The notes beneath the pieces were generated by a model. That model had not been told where the DNA came from, searched no databases, and saw nothing but the letters and a program-made list of their open reading frames with translations. Made by a program: the position numbers and the translations under genes. A DNA stretch of 64,000 bases. It comes from Aquabacterium sp. (lineage in GTDB: Bacteria > Pseudomonadota > Gammaproteobacteria > Burkholderiales > Burkholderiaceae_C). Location of the stretch: NCBI GenBank assembly GCA_030654395.1, contig JAURXM010000022.1:31883-95882 (forward strand), written 5' to 3'. Of the stretch, positions 29,933 through 38,065 are shown piece by piece. Position 1 is the stretch's first letter, and the number at the start of each line of letters is the position of its first letter.

Positions 29933-31231
29933 TCACGCCTTGAGGCGCTCAATGTCAGCGCCAATATCGCGCAACTTGGCTTCCATGCGGTCGTAACCAC
30001 GGTCTAGGTGGTAAATGCGCTCGATCAAGGTCTCGCCATCGGCAACCAAACCAGCGATCACCAAGCTGGCTGAGGCGCGCAAGTCGGTGGCCATCACCGT
30101 GGCACCAGAGAGTTGCGGCACACCTGTCACTACCGCACTGTGACCATCAACAGCGATGTTCGCACCCAAGCGAATCATTTCGTTGACGTGCATGAAGCGG
30201 TTTTCAAAGATGGTCTCGTGGATGATGGCGGTGCCCTCAGCCACAGTGTTGAGCGCCATGAACTGCGCCTGCATGTCTGTGGGGAATGCTGGGTACTCGC
30301 GTGTCCGAAAGCCAACGGCCTTGGGACGGCCATCTGCTTGGACGCGGATCCAATCGGTGCCCACTTCAATGGAGACGCCTGCTTCGCGCAGTTTTTCAAC
30401 CACCGACTCGAGGTGATCAGCATTGACCTTGCGCAAGGTCACGTCACCGCCAGCGGCGCCAACGGCACACAAGAAGGTGCCGGTTTCGATGCGATCAGGG
30501 ATGATGGGGTGGGCATTGACTGAACTCAGGCCGTGCAGCTTGTCCACGCCTTGAATGCGGATGCGGTGCGTGCCTTGGCCTTCGATCTTGGCACCCATGG
30601 CGATCAACAGGTCTGCCAAGTCAATGATTTCCGGCTCTTGGGCGGCGTTCTCAAGAATGGTCTCGCCTTCAGCCAAGGTGGCTGCCATCAACAGGTTTTC
30701 AGTCCCTGTCACGGTGACCATGTCGGTTGTGATGCGTGCGCCCTTGAGGCGACCTGGTTGGCCGTCTGTCCCCAAGGGTCCGGTGGCTTCAATATAGCCA
30801 TGCGCCACGGTGATCAAAGCACCCATCGCTTGCAAGCCTTTGATGTGCTGGTCAACAGGGCGAGAACCAATGGCACAACCGCCTGGCAAAGACACGCGGG
30901 CACGACCAAATCGCGCCAGCAGCGGGCCCAGCACCAAGATCGAGGCACGCATGGTCTTAACCAGCTCGTACGGCGCTTCGGGGTTAGTCACCCGACCAGC
31001 ATCTAGGGTCACACGGTTGACGTCATCAGCATGGCGCTCGGCCACCACACCCATGTTGCGTAACAGCTTGAGCGTGGTCGACACGTCTTGCAATTGCGGC
31101 ACGTTGGCTAAGGTGACCGGCTCAGCGCTCAACAGCGTGGCGCACAAGTCAGGCAGTGCCGCGTTTTTGGCGCCGGAAATAGTCACTTCGCCTTGCAAGC
31201 GACGACCGCCTCGGATCAGGAGTTTGTCCAT
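29933..31231 (-). CDS. murA: UDP-N-acetylglucosamine 1-carboxyvinyltransferase
   Basis: A 432-residue enolpyruvyl transferase that starts peptidoglycan precursor synthesis. It has the active-site Cys in [13 protein letters not shown] (the fosfomycin target) and the N-terminal [10 protein letters not shown]. The two-domain inside-out barrel repeats are intact. The ATG at 31231 (DKLLIRGG) is preferred over an ATG nine bases upstream. It precedes hisG, a common betaproteobacterial order. Confidence 0.95.
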   Translation of the reverse strand: MDKLLIRGGRRLQGEVTISGAKNAALPDLCATLLSAEPVTLANVPQLQDVSTTLKLLRNMGVVAERHADDVNRVTLDAGRVTNPEAPYELVKTMRASILVLGPLLARFGRARVSLPGGCAIGSRPVDQHIKGLQAMGALITVAHGYIEATGPLGTDGQPGRLKGARITTDMVTVTGTENLLMAATLAEGETILENAAQEPEIIDLADLLIAMGAKIEGQGTHRIRIQGVDKLHGLSSVNAHPIIPDRIETGTFLCAVGAAGGDVTLRKVNADHLESVVEKLREAGVSIEVGTDWIRVQADGRPKAVGFRTREYPAFPTDMQAQFMALNTVAEGTAIIHETIFENRFMHVNEMIRLGANIAVDGHSAVVTGVPQLSGATVMATDLRASASLVIAGLVADGETLIERIYHLDRGYDRMEAKLRDIGADIERLKA

Positions 31232-31337
31232 GAAACACAAAGGGCGCGATGCCTCCGCCTGAGCGGGGTCGCGCCAAATTAAAGGAAAACAAATGGTGCC
31301 ACGCCAGCCATTTCATCAGCCGGAATTTGCAGGTCAG

Positions 31338-31592
31338 TCAGGCTGCTTTAGCTTGAGTTTCCCACTCGGCCGGTGTCAGTGTCTTCATCGACAGGGCGTG
31401 GATCTGAGCCCGCATTCTATCGCCCAGAGCTTGGTAAACGCGCTGGTGACGTGCAACCCGTGTCTTACCTTCGAATTCGGCTGACACGATGGTGGCGAAA
31501 AAATGCTGCCCATCGCCCTCCACTTCCAGGTGCGTACAAGGCAGACCGGCGGAGATGAATTGCTGGACATCAGCGGGGGTGGGATTGGACAT
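31338..31592 (-). CDS. BolA/IbaG family protein
   Basis: An 84-residue BolA-fold protein (VEGDGQHFFATIVSAEFEG, then RVARHQRVYQAL). IbaG/BolA proteins pair with monothiol glutaredoxins to handle Fe-S clusters; IbaG-type genes commonly sit beside murA, as here. The invariant histidine is present in ARHQRVY. It lies 106 bp before murA and 30 bp after the ABC-2 permease. Confidence 0.9.
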   Translation of the reverse strand: MSNPTPADVQQFISAGLPCTHLEVEGDGQHFFATIVSAEFEGKTRVARHQRVYQALGDRMRAQIHALSMKTLTPAEWETQAKAA

Positions 31593-31622
31593 AGGCGCTC
31601 TTCAAACAGTGAACAAGGGAAA

Positions 31623-32396
31623 TCAGTGCCGTATTTTGTACCCAGTCTTCAATAAATGCAGGGCCACGGCAGAAACACACAGTGTCGCCATCGTTACCAC
31701 GCCTAGGCTGAGCCAAGGGTTGACGTCGCTGACACCGAAAAAACCTCGCCGAAAACCATCTACAAGATAAAAGAAGGGGTTGAGGTGCGAGAGCCCTTGC
31801 CAGAACGGCGACAAGGAATGCACTGAATAAAAAACGCCTGACAAAAACGTCAGGGGGGCGATGATGAAGTTTTGAAAGGCCGCCATTTGATCGAATTTAT
31901 CGGCCCACAAACCTGCGATCAAACCAAGTGCACCCAAGAGCGTGCCCCCTAGCACGGCAAACAGCAGCGTCCACCAAGGCTCAACCAAACCGAATGGCGC
32001 AAACCACACGGTCACAGCAAAGACCCCCGACCCCACAGCAAGCCCCCGCACCAGTGCGCCGCCCACATAGGCAAAGAACCAAGCGCGGTGCGATAAGGGA
32101 CTCAGTAAAACAAAAACCAAGTTGCCCGTGATCTTGCTTTGAATCAGCGACGAGGAGCTGTTGGCAAAAGCGTTTTGCAACACACTCATCATGACCAAGC
32201 CAGGGATCAAAAAGCGGGTGTAACCCACCCCATTGAAAACCTGTACATGGTCTTGCAGCACATGGCCAAAAATCATCAGGTAGAGCACCGCGGTCAACAC
32301 CGGCGCCCCAATTGTCTGGGCCCCCACCTTCCAAAAGCGCAGCACTTCTTTGGTAAAAAGGGGACGAGCGCCTTGCAGAGACTGCAACCAATTCAT
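31623..32396 (-). CDS. ABC-2 type transporter permease
   Basis: A 257-residue six-helix ABC-2 permease (YadH/NodJ-like). Features are PVLTAVLYLMIFGHVL, the loop MMSVLQNAFANSSSSLIQ and the C-terminal LNPFFYLVDGFRRGFFG. It overlaps the ATPase gene by four bases. Substrate unknown; such pairs beside bolA-murA are conserved in betaproteobacteria. Confidence 0.9.
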   Translation of the reverse strand: MNWLQSLQGARPLFTKEVLRFWKVGAQTIGAPVLTAVLYLMIFGHVLQDHVQVFNGVGYTRFLIPGLVMMSVLQNAFANSSSSLIQSKITGNLVFVLLSPLSHRAWFFAYVGGALVRGLAVGSGVFAVTVWFAPFGLVEPWWTLLFAVLGGTLLGALGLIAGLWADKFDQMAAFQNFIIAPLTFLSGVFYSVHSLSPFWQGLSHLNPFFYLVDGFRRGFFGVSDVNPWLSLGVVTMATLCVSAVALHLLKTGYKIRH

Positions 32397-33337
32397 GCTT
32401 GCGCCCCATGATGCGGATGCGCTTGTTGCCCTTGCATGATGGCCAAGAAAACGTCCTCCAAATCAGCCCGGCCCATCTCCATGTCCTCAACATGGCAACC
32501 GGCTATGCGCAAACAAGTCAAAATTTGCTCCACTTCAGCTGCACCGTGGGCCGGCATCTGAACAACACGGCCCGTGATGCGTGCATGCGCTTGCAGTTCA
32601 GGCGGCAACGCACTATCGGTTTTAAACGTCAACATGGTCGACGCGGTGCCTGCCAACAAGGCGGATGTGCTGTCCAGCGCCACGACTTGGCCGTGTTTGA
32701 GCATGCCAATGCGGTGACACAGTGCCTCAGCCTCTTCTAAGTAGTGCGTCGTCAACAAAACAGTGTGGCCTTGTTTGTTGAGCTGAGAGATGAACTGCCA
32801 CAGGGTCTGGCGCAACTCGACATCCACGCCAGCGGTAGGCTCATCCAGCACGATGACGGGCGGCCTGTGGACCAAGGCTTGCGCGACAAGCACTCGGCGC
32901 TTCATGCCGCCCGAGAGCTGGCGCATGTTGGCATCGGCCTTGTCGCTCAGCCCCAAGTTGTGAAGCAGCTCATCAATCCAGTCGTCGTTGCGGCGCAGGC
33001 CGAAATACGCGCTCTGAATGCGCAAGGTCTCGCGAACCGAGAAAAACGGGTCGAACACCAACTCTTGTGGCACCACCCCGAGCGCGCGACGTGCCGCTGC
33101 AAAATCGGAGACCACATCATGGCCTTGCACGGTAACGCGGCCCGAACTTGCCCGACTCAAGCCTGCCAAGATGCTGATCAGCGTGGTTTTACCCGCACCG
33201 TTGGGGCCCAGCAGGCCGAAAAATTCGCCCTCGGCGATGTCAAAACTGACGCCCTGCAAAGCACGCACAGACTGCCCGCCGGATTCGAATGTTTTGGTGA
33301 CGTTCTGAAAGGAAACTGCGCTCATTTGGGTTGGCAT
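32393..33337 (-). CDS. ABC transporter ATP-binding protein (ABC-2 exporter)
   Basis: About 314 residues. Walker A is GPNGAGKTT, the signature RQLSGGMKRRV, Walker B VIVLDEPTAGVD, and the H-loop TTHYLEEAE. The C-terminal 70 residues are the accessory domain of the CcmA/YadG group. In-frame starts exist at 33349 (GTG), 33337 and 33325; 33337 is a compromise. It heads the minus-strand series that continues through bolA, murA and the his genes. Confidence 0.9.
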   Translation of the reverse strand: MPTQMSAVSFQNVTKTFESGGQSVRALQGVSFDIAEGEFFGLLGPNGAGKTTLISILAGLSRASSGRVTVQGHDVVSDFAAARRALGVVPQELVFDPFFSVRETLRIQSAYFGLRRNDDWIDELLHNLGLSDKADANMRQLSGGMKRRVLVAQALVHRPPVIVLDEPTAGVDVELRQTLWQFISQLNKQGHTVLLTTHYLEEAEALCHRIGMLKHGQVVALDSTSALLAGTASTMLTFKTDSALPPELQAHARITGRVVQMPAHGAAEVEQILTCLRIAGCHVEDMEMGRADLEDVFLAIMQGQQAHPHHGAQA

Positions 33338-33442
33338 TTTACGGAGCACCCCTTACCCTTTGTTGGCGGGGCGGTAATATGCCGCACGTTGCACAGATGA
33401 ACACCTAACAAGCAAGCAACAGACCTTTAACAGGAGACAAAC

Positions 33443-33700
33443 ATGTCCGATCTGAAAGCCCTTTTCGAAAAAGCCTTAGCCGATTCCAAATTGCTGACGA
33501 GCAAGCCAGACAACAGCACCTTGCTGCAGATGTATTCGCTGTTCAAGCAAGGCAGTGTGGGTGATGCAACGGGCGAGCGCCCCGGCTTCACCGACTTCAT
33601 TGCACGTGCCAAGTTTGACGCTTGGGCTGGCCTGAAAGGCAAAACCCAAGACGCCGCGCAGCAGGCCTATATTGACCTGGTTGAGTCGCTGAAGAAATAA
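33443..33700 (+). CDS. acyl-CoA-binding protein
   Basis: An 85-residue four-helix ACBP. The family pattern is LLQMYSLFKQGSVGD, then FDAWAGLKGK with the Lys and Tyr that contact CoA. It binds long-chain acyl-CoA esters in the cytosol. An AGGAG precedes the ATG. It is convergent with a PHA-system gene. Confidence 0.93.
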   Translation: MSDLKALFEKALADSKLLTSKPDNSTLLQMYSLFKQGSVGDATGERPGFTDFIARAKFDAWAGLKGKTQDAAQQAYIDLVESLKK

Positions 33701-33728
33701 GCTTCAGCAACAGAGAACAGGAGTTACC

Positions 33729-33759
33729 GCAAAGTATCAGGCTTGACCTGATGCTTTGC
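33729..33759. repeat. hairpin between two convergent genes
   Basis: The arms GCAAAGTATCAGG and CCTGATGCTTTGC flank CTTGA and differ from perfect by one T-G wobble. It contains the stop codon of the minus-strand PHA-system gene (33737-33739). No T-run follows on either strand, so it is a possible weak bidirectional terminator or an mRNA-stability element. Confidence 0.45.
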
Positions 33760-34042
33760 CGATGATGCGACCCAGATTTTTCTGAATCTCGGATTCGATC
33801 ATCGGCTTGAATGCAGCCATCATCATGCCCAGCTTGATGTTCATATCAAAGCTGGTGCCGGTCACGGTCATGACGCCATTGACCCCCATGCGCTCAAAAG
33901 TCAGGGTGTCCTCCTCGGCCCCTTCGACGTGCTTGCAGCTCAAACCCATTTGTTTGGCGGAGTCTTCGGCCCATTGTTTGGCCAATTCACGTGCTTTTTC
34001 CAGACCCAGGTTGTGTGCTTGCTGAAACTTCACATCACTCAT
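33737..34042 (-). CDS. polyhydroxyalkanoic acid system family protein
   Basis: A 101-residue protein matching the small PHA granule-region family: an N-terminal helix (HNLGLEKARELAKQWAED), then FERMGVNGVMTVTGTSFDMNIKLG and a C-terminal helix. The family is linked by name to polyhydroxyalkanoate granules, but a direct function is not established. It has no signal peptide. No PHA synthase lies in the window. Confidence 0.8.
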   Translation of the reverse strand: MSDVKFQQAHNLGLEKARELAKQWAEDSAKQMGLSCKHVEGAEEDTLTFERMGVNGVMTVTGTSFDMNIKLGMMMAAFKPMIESEIQKNLGRIIGKASGQA

Positions 34043-34140
34043 GGTGATCTCCTTGTTGGACAGAACAAACCAGACTATAAATGGCTTCTAATGGCCGTCA
34101 GCGTAAGATCTCAAACTCAGATACCAAGGGTTGACCTGCT

Positions 34141-35334
34141 ATGTCCGTCGTCTTGCCAGAACTGCTGAACCAAGCTGATGCCATACAGGCCATCCGGCGC
34201 GACATTCACGCCCATCCTGAGTTGTGCTTTGAGGAAAACCGCACGTCAAACTTGGTGGCCAACACGCTGACCAGTTGGGGCATTGAAGTGCACAGAGGCT
34301 TAGGTAAGACGGGCGTCGTCGGCGTGATTCAGGGTCGCCCTGGCCACCGGGCCATTGGGCTGCGCGCAGACATCGACGCCCTGCCCATGACGGAGCACAA
34401 CACCTTTGCCCACGCCAGTGTGCACCCCGGCAAAATGCACGCTTGCGGTCATGATGGCCACACGGCCATGCTATTGGCTGCGGCGCAGCAGTTGGCTGCC
34501 TCGCGCGACTTTGACGGCACGGTGTATGTCGTGTTCCAGCCCGCCGAAGAAGGCGGTGGCGGCGCGCGCGAAATGATCCGTGACGGCCTCTTCAAGCGCT
34601 TCCCCATGGACGCCATTTTCGGCATGCACAACTGGCCCGGCATGGCCGTGGGCGAGTTCGCCATCAAGAGTGGTCCCTGCTTTGCATCCAGCAATGAATT
34701 TTTGATCACCATTAAAGGCAAAGGCTGCCACGGCGCCATGCCGCACTTGGGCATCGATCCGGTGCCCATCGCCTGCCAGCTGGTGCAGGCCTTTCAGACC
34801 ATCCTCACGCGCAACGTCAGGCCTGTCGAAACAGGCGTGATCTCCGTCACCATGATCCAAGCAGGTGAAGCCACCAACGTCATCCCCGAATCAGTGACGC
34901 TGCAAGGCACGGTACGCACCTTCACCACAGACACGCTTGACCTGATTGAGACGCGCATGCGTGAATTGACGCGGCACGTCAGTGCGGCATTTGGCGCCAC
35001 AGCGGTGTTCGAGTTCAGCCGCAACTACCCACCCACCATCAACCACCCGAATGAAACAGCTTTTGTGCGGCAGGTGATGACCGATATGGTCGGCGAAGGC
35101 AAGGTGCAAGAATTCGAGCCCACAATGGGCGCAGAGGACTTCAGCTTTTTCTTGCTGGACAAACCCGGCGCGTACTTCGTGATTGGCAATGGCGACGGCA
35201 CCCACCGTGAAGGCGGGCACGGCCTAGGGCCCTGCATGCTGCACAACCCCAGCTACGACTTCAACGATGCCCTGATCCCACTGGGTGCCACCTTGTGGGT
35301 CAAGCTGGCCCAGCGCTGGTTGGCTCAGCCGTGA
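34141..35334 (+). CDS. M20 family metallo-amidohydrolase (hippurate hydrolase-like)
   Basis: A 397-residue M20D peptidase-like amidohydrolase. Metal-site and catalytic motifs are GLRADIDALPM, MHACGHDGHTAM, PAEEGGGGA and GMHNWPG; a dimerisation (lid) domain lies in the middle. Relatives hydrolyse N-acyl amino acids, hippurate or IAA conjugates, so the substrate is not predictable. Its last 35 bases overlap the convergent membrane-protein gene. Confidence 0.9.
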   Translation: MSVVLPELLNQADAIQAIRRDIHAHPELCFEENRTSNLVANTLTSWGIEVHRGLGKTGVVGVIQGRPGHRAIGLRADIDALPMTEHNTFAHASVHPGKMHACGHDGHTAMLLAAAQQLAASRDFDGTVYVVFQPAEEGGGGAREMIRDGLFKRFPMDAIFGMHNWPGMAVGEFAIKSGPCFASSNEFLITIKGKGCHGAMPHLGIDPVPIACQLVQAFQTILTRNVRPVETGVISVTMIQAGEATNVIPESVTLQGTVRTFTTDTLDLIETRMRELTRHVSAAFGATAVFEFSRNYPPTINHPNETAFVRQVMTDMVGEGKVQEFEPTMGAEDFSFFLLDKPGAYFVIGNGDGTHREGGHGLGPCMLHNPSYDFNDALIPLGATLWVKLAQRWLAQP

Positions 35335-35983
35335 ACGCCCTGCTGCGCTGACACCACAGACGCCACACGAACGCGGCGAGCAGCACGATGATTGGCAAGG
35401 CGTACTCCGGGTGCGCGGCCACGCGCTTGCCGTTGGCCACCAGGAAGCTCAGCCAGATGTAATGCATGCCCCAGGTGTGCAACCGGGCCCACCAGATCTG
35501 GCCCAGCCAGGCCGCCGTGCGATCAAAGGACGTCAGCCCCATCAGCGCGATGAACACATAGGCCAGGCCAGGCCCGATGCGCTGCGCCGGCGGCGAAAGC
35601 GTCGCAAACAATACCGGCGCCATCACAGCCAGGCTGATGATGGCCGCGGCATGCAGCCCATGCGAGGTCACCAGCAGCAAGCCCCACTGGCTGCGGTAAC
35701 GCCGCTGCCAGCTTGACCACGCGCCAGGCCAGGTCTGCACCGCCGCCTGAGCGGTATAGGCCAGCAGAAAAAACACGAGCGAGGTGCGCGCAGTGGCACG
35801 AATCAGCCAGCGCACACCATCCACGCCCGGCAGCCACAGCAGGATGCTCACTGCCATGACACTCAAGGCGATGGCGCCCACCAGCCAGACCAGCCAAGGT
35901 CTGGCTCGCCCGCCAACCAATCTGCCGCTGTGGCCCCGCGCACCACCTGCCTCGCGGGGGCCATTCCTGCCTGAGATGTTCAT
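35300..35983 (-). CDS. ferric reductase-like transmembrane domain protein (MsrQ-like)
   Basis: A 227-residue protein with about six membrane helices. Candidate heme histidines lie in VTSHGLHAAA and ARLHTWGMHYIW. The fold resembles the heme-b ferric reductase-like/MsrQ group. No MsrP partner is adjacent, so its redox partner is unknown. The ATG at 35983 has AAGGAG with a 7-base spacer and is preferred to the ATG at 36007. It diverges from the TetR gene over 103 bp, suggesting regulation by it. This stretch looks slightly richer in G+C than its surroundings. Confidence 0.72.
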   Translation of the reverse strand: MNISGRNGPREAGGARGHSGRLVGGRARPWLVWLVGAIALSVMAVSILLWLPGVDGVRWLIRATARTSLVFFLLAYTAQAAVQTWPGAWSSWQRRYRSQWGLLLVTSHGLHAAAIISLAVMAPVLFATLSPPAQRIGPGLAYVFIALMGLTSFDRTAAWLGQIWWARLHTWGMHYIWLSFLVANGKRVAAHPEYALPIIVLLAAFVWRLWCQRSRAFTAEPTSAGPA

Positions 35984-36086
35984 GACCGTGCTCCTTGATA
36001 TGTCCATGTCGGCGCGATCCTAGGTGGCACGTTCACGGAACACCAAGCAAAATACGCAGTGCTTACATTGCGTCGCCTACAAGCTC

Positions 36087-36719
36087 ATGCCCACCACCAA
36101 ACGCCCCTATCACCATGGCAAGCTCAGGCAGTCTCTGATCGACATGGCCGTGACCGTGGCCGAGGAAACCGGCAAGGACATCATCAGCGTGCGGGAAGTC
36201 GCTCGGCGCTTGGGTGTGTCGTCCGGCGCGCCGTTTCGGCACTTTCCAAGCCGCGAATCCTTGATGACGGCGGTAGCAGAAGAAGCCACCGTGCGGCTGC
36301 GGCTGCGCGTCGAGCGCGACCTGATGGATGCACCACCCGCCCCCATCGACCGACTGAAAACCCTGGGCAGATCCTTCATCCAATGGGCCCTGCACAACCC
36401 GACCCAGTTCAAGCTGGTGTCATCACGCAACCTGTTCCAGTTCGACAGTTCGGCCAGCCTGCCCGTGCACTTCGATGCCGTGCGCCAGATCACACTGGAT
36501 CTGGTCGCCCAGGCGCAAGAAGCTGGGGATTTGCCTCCAGGCCCGCTGCCCGAATCCGCCCTGGCCTTGCGCGCACTGGCCTATGGTCTGGCCCGCATGC
36601 AGGTGGATGGGCAACTGGCGCAATGGCAGGTGGATGTGACCCACGCCGAAACCACCTTGGTCGCATCACTGAACCTGATCGTGGATGGGCTCAGGCCTAC
36701 TCGCCCGCATCCCAACTGA
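36087..36719 (+). CDS. TetR/AcrR family transcriptional regulator
   Basis: A 210-residue regulator. The N-terminal helix-turn-helix is ISVREVARRLGVSSGAPFRHF (about 32-52) after the typical HHGKLRQSLIDMA. The C-terminal ligand-binding domain resembles the WHG-type domain. The ATG at 36087 gives the family N-terminus; the frame is open to 36024. It diverges from the ferric-reductase-like gene; the spacer holds ACGCA-N10-TGCGT (36053-36072), a possible operator. It overlaps the RNA ligase gene by 23 bp, convergent. Confidence 0.87.
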   Translation: MPTTKRPYHHGKLRQSLIDMAVTVAEETGKDIISVREVARRLGVSSGAPFRHFPSRESLMTAVAEEATVRLRLRVERDLMDAPPAPIDRLKTLGRSFIQWALHNPTQFKLVSSRNLFQFDSSASLPVHFDAVRQITLDLVAQAQEAGDLPPGPLPESALALRALAYGLARMQVDGQLAQWQVDVTHAETTLVASLNLIVDGLRPTRPHPN

Positions 36720-37389
36720 TGCGGTTCCACTGCAAGGCGCGGCTGCGCCAGTGCGCTTCGATGCTCTGTACAAAATCAGACCGTACCAACTTGGCACGGT
36801 TGATCAGCCAATCGTCGTCTTCATGGCGGATCACCACGCCTTCTAGAGAGCCATCACGGTAATGACTGCGATGGGCATTGACCCAGTCGGTCAACTCCTT
36901 GAGCGTGGTCTTGCCCTGACTGACACGGGGCACCTGACGGATCTGGAGTTTTTCAGCCAACTCGTGCCTGCGCCGTGTGCTCCAAAAACGGCCCGTAGCA
37001 CGGTCGTACACGTCAAAAGCCAGAAACCAATCAGGCAATGTTTCGTAGTCCAGCGAATGCTTGGCCGCGCACCACTCGCCGAACAGCATGAGTTGATCAC
37101 CCAGTGTGTCGAACAAGGCGTCCTCGCGGATCAGCAGCCATTCGTCTAGCCGAGCAAACTGACCGCCATAAGGCTTATTGAGGTATTGGCCTCTGTTCTG
37201 CACATGCAGCACACCTTCGCTGTTGAAGGAGATGCCCATATTGGCACCATCGAGCTTTTCTTCAACCACCACAGCATGGTCCAACAAGGCCTTGACCTCA
37301 TCAGGCGCCAGCACCTTATCGTCACGGGGCGAACCGCTGGGCAACCAAGCGATGTGCGGCGTGTGGGGGAAGCGAAAAAATTCATTCAT
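36697..37389 (-). CDS. RNA ligase family protein (Rnl2-like nucleotidyltransferase)
   Basis: A 230-residue ATP-dependent ligase. Motif I is EEKLDGANMG with the AMP-accepting K45; motif Ia is VQNRG (R66); motif III is FGEWC (E105); IIIa is AFDVYD; IV is LEGVVIR (E183); and V is RAKLVR (K200). All catalytic motifs are present, so it should be active in nick or break sealing. It lacks an obvious extra C-terminal domain. It lies 9 bp downstream of a PIN nuclease gene on the same strand, so cleavage and sealing may be paired. Confidence 0.85.
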   Translation of the reverse strand: MNEFFRFPHTPHIAWLPSGSPRDDKVLAPDEVKALLDHAVVVEEKLDGANMGISFNSEGVLHVQNRGQYLNKPYGGQFARLDEWLLIREDALFDTLGDQLMLFGEWCAAKHSLDYETLPDWFLAFDVYDRATGRFWSTRRRHELAEKLQIRQVPRVSQGKTTLKELTDWVNAHRSHYRDGSLEGVVIRHEDDDWLINRAKLVRSDFVQSIEAHWRSRALQWNRISWDAGE

Positions 37390-37398
37390 GATCGAACC

Positions 37399-37959
37399 TC
37401 ATTGACCAAACTTATGGACATGAAACTGGTGCAATTCGGCATCGCACAGAAACTGGATACGCACACCGTGTTGCAACAAGGCGGGTGCCCAGTCCAGCCA
37501 TTTGGAATCGGCCGCCTGCAGGATGACAGGGGCTTGCGGGTGCGTGCGGGCCACGGCGACGAACTTGCGATCAGCCAAATCGAAAGCCGCCAAAGCGGGG
37601 TCATCCGGAAAGGCCTCGAAGCCACGCTCAGCATGCGGCAACAAGGCTACCTGATCACAGCGTGCCGGGTTATCCAACTCGTGTAGCAGCCAGCGCAAGA
37701 AGACATCACCTTGGCCCTGGCCGCTGCTTGCGTGTGTTTTGTGCTGGTACTCGCGTACGATTTCGAAACCCTCGTCCACTGCCACGCGGCCCGACACCAT
37801 CAGCGCATCCAGCCACAGGGCACAGCGCCGGACGCACGCCTGTGTGACGCCACGATGTTGGCCATTGGCGACGAGGATCACATTGGTGTCGACGACGTAC
37901 GTGGCAGCACCTGGGCCATCTGGCACTGCAGTGGGATCGGATTGACGAGAGTGCGACAT
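37399..37959 (-). CDS. PIN-domain ribonuclease-like protein
   Basis: A 186-residue protein with a PIN fold. Acidic active-site candidates are D24 (YVVDTNVIL), E63/E66 (DEGFEIV), D127/D130 (FDLADRKFVA) and D151 (AADSKWLDW). PIN domains are Mg-dependent RNases, many of them VapC toxins, but at 186 residues this is longer than a typical VapC and has no antitoxin gene beside it. The RNA ligase gene follows after 9 bp. It diverges from the ExeA gene. Confidence 0.78.
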   Translation of the reverse strand: MSHSRQSDPTAVPDGPGAATYVVDTNVILVANGQHRGVTQACVRRCALWLDALMVSGRVAVDEGFEIVREYQHKTHASSGQGQGDVFLRWLLHELDNPARCDQVALLPHAERGFEAFPDDPALAAFDLADRKFVAVARTHPQAPVILQAADSKWLDWAPALLQHGVRIQFLCDAELHQFHVHKFGQ

Positions 37960-38065
37960 GGCGTGGGCCTAGCTGAGACCTCATTTTGCCCCTGTGATGG
38001 CCACCTGCCTGTGGCGGGATGTCCACTGGTCACCGATCAGACCACAGTAAGGCTATGCTTGCCCC

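Noticed and set aside
37399..37959. PIN gene as a VapC toxin of a toxin-antitoxin pair
   Set aside because: There is no small antitoxin gene upstream or downstream; the neighbour is an RNA ligase and the protein is longer than VapC.
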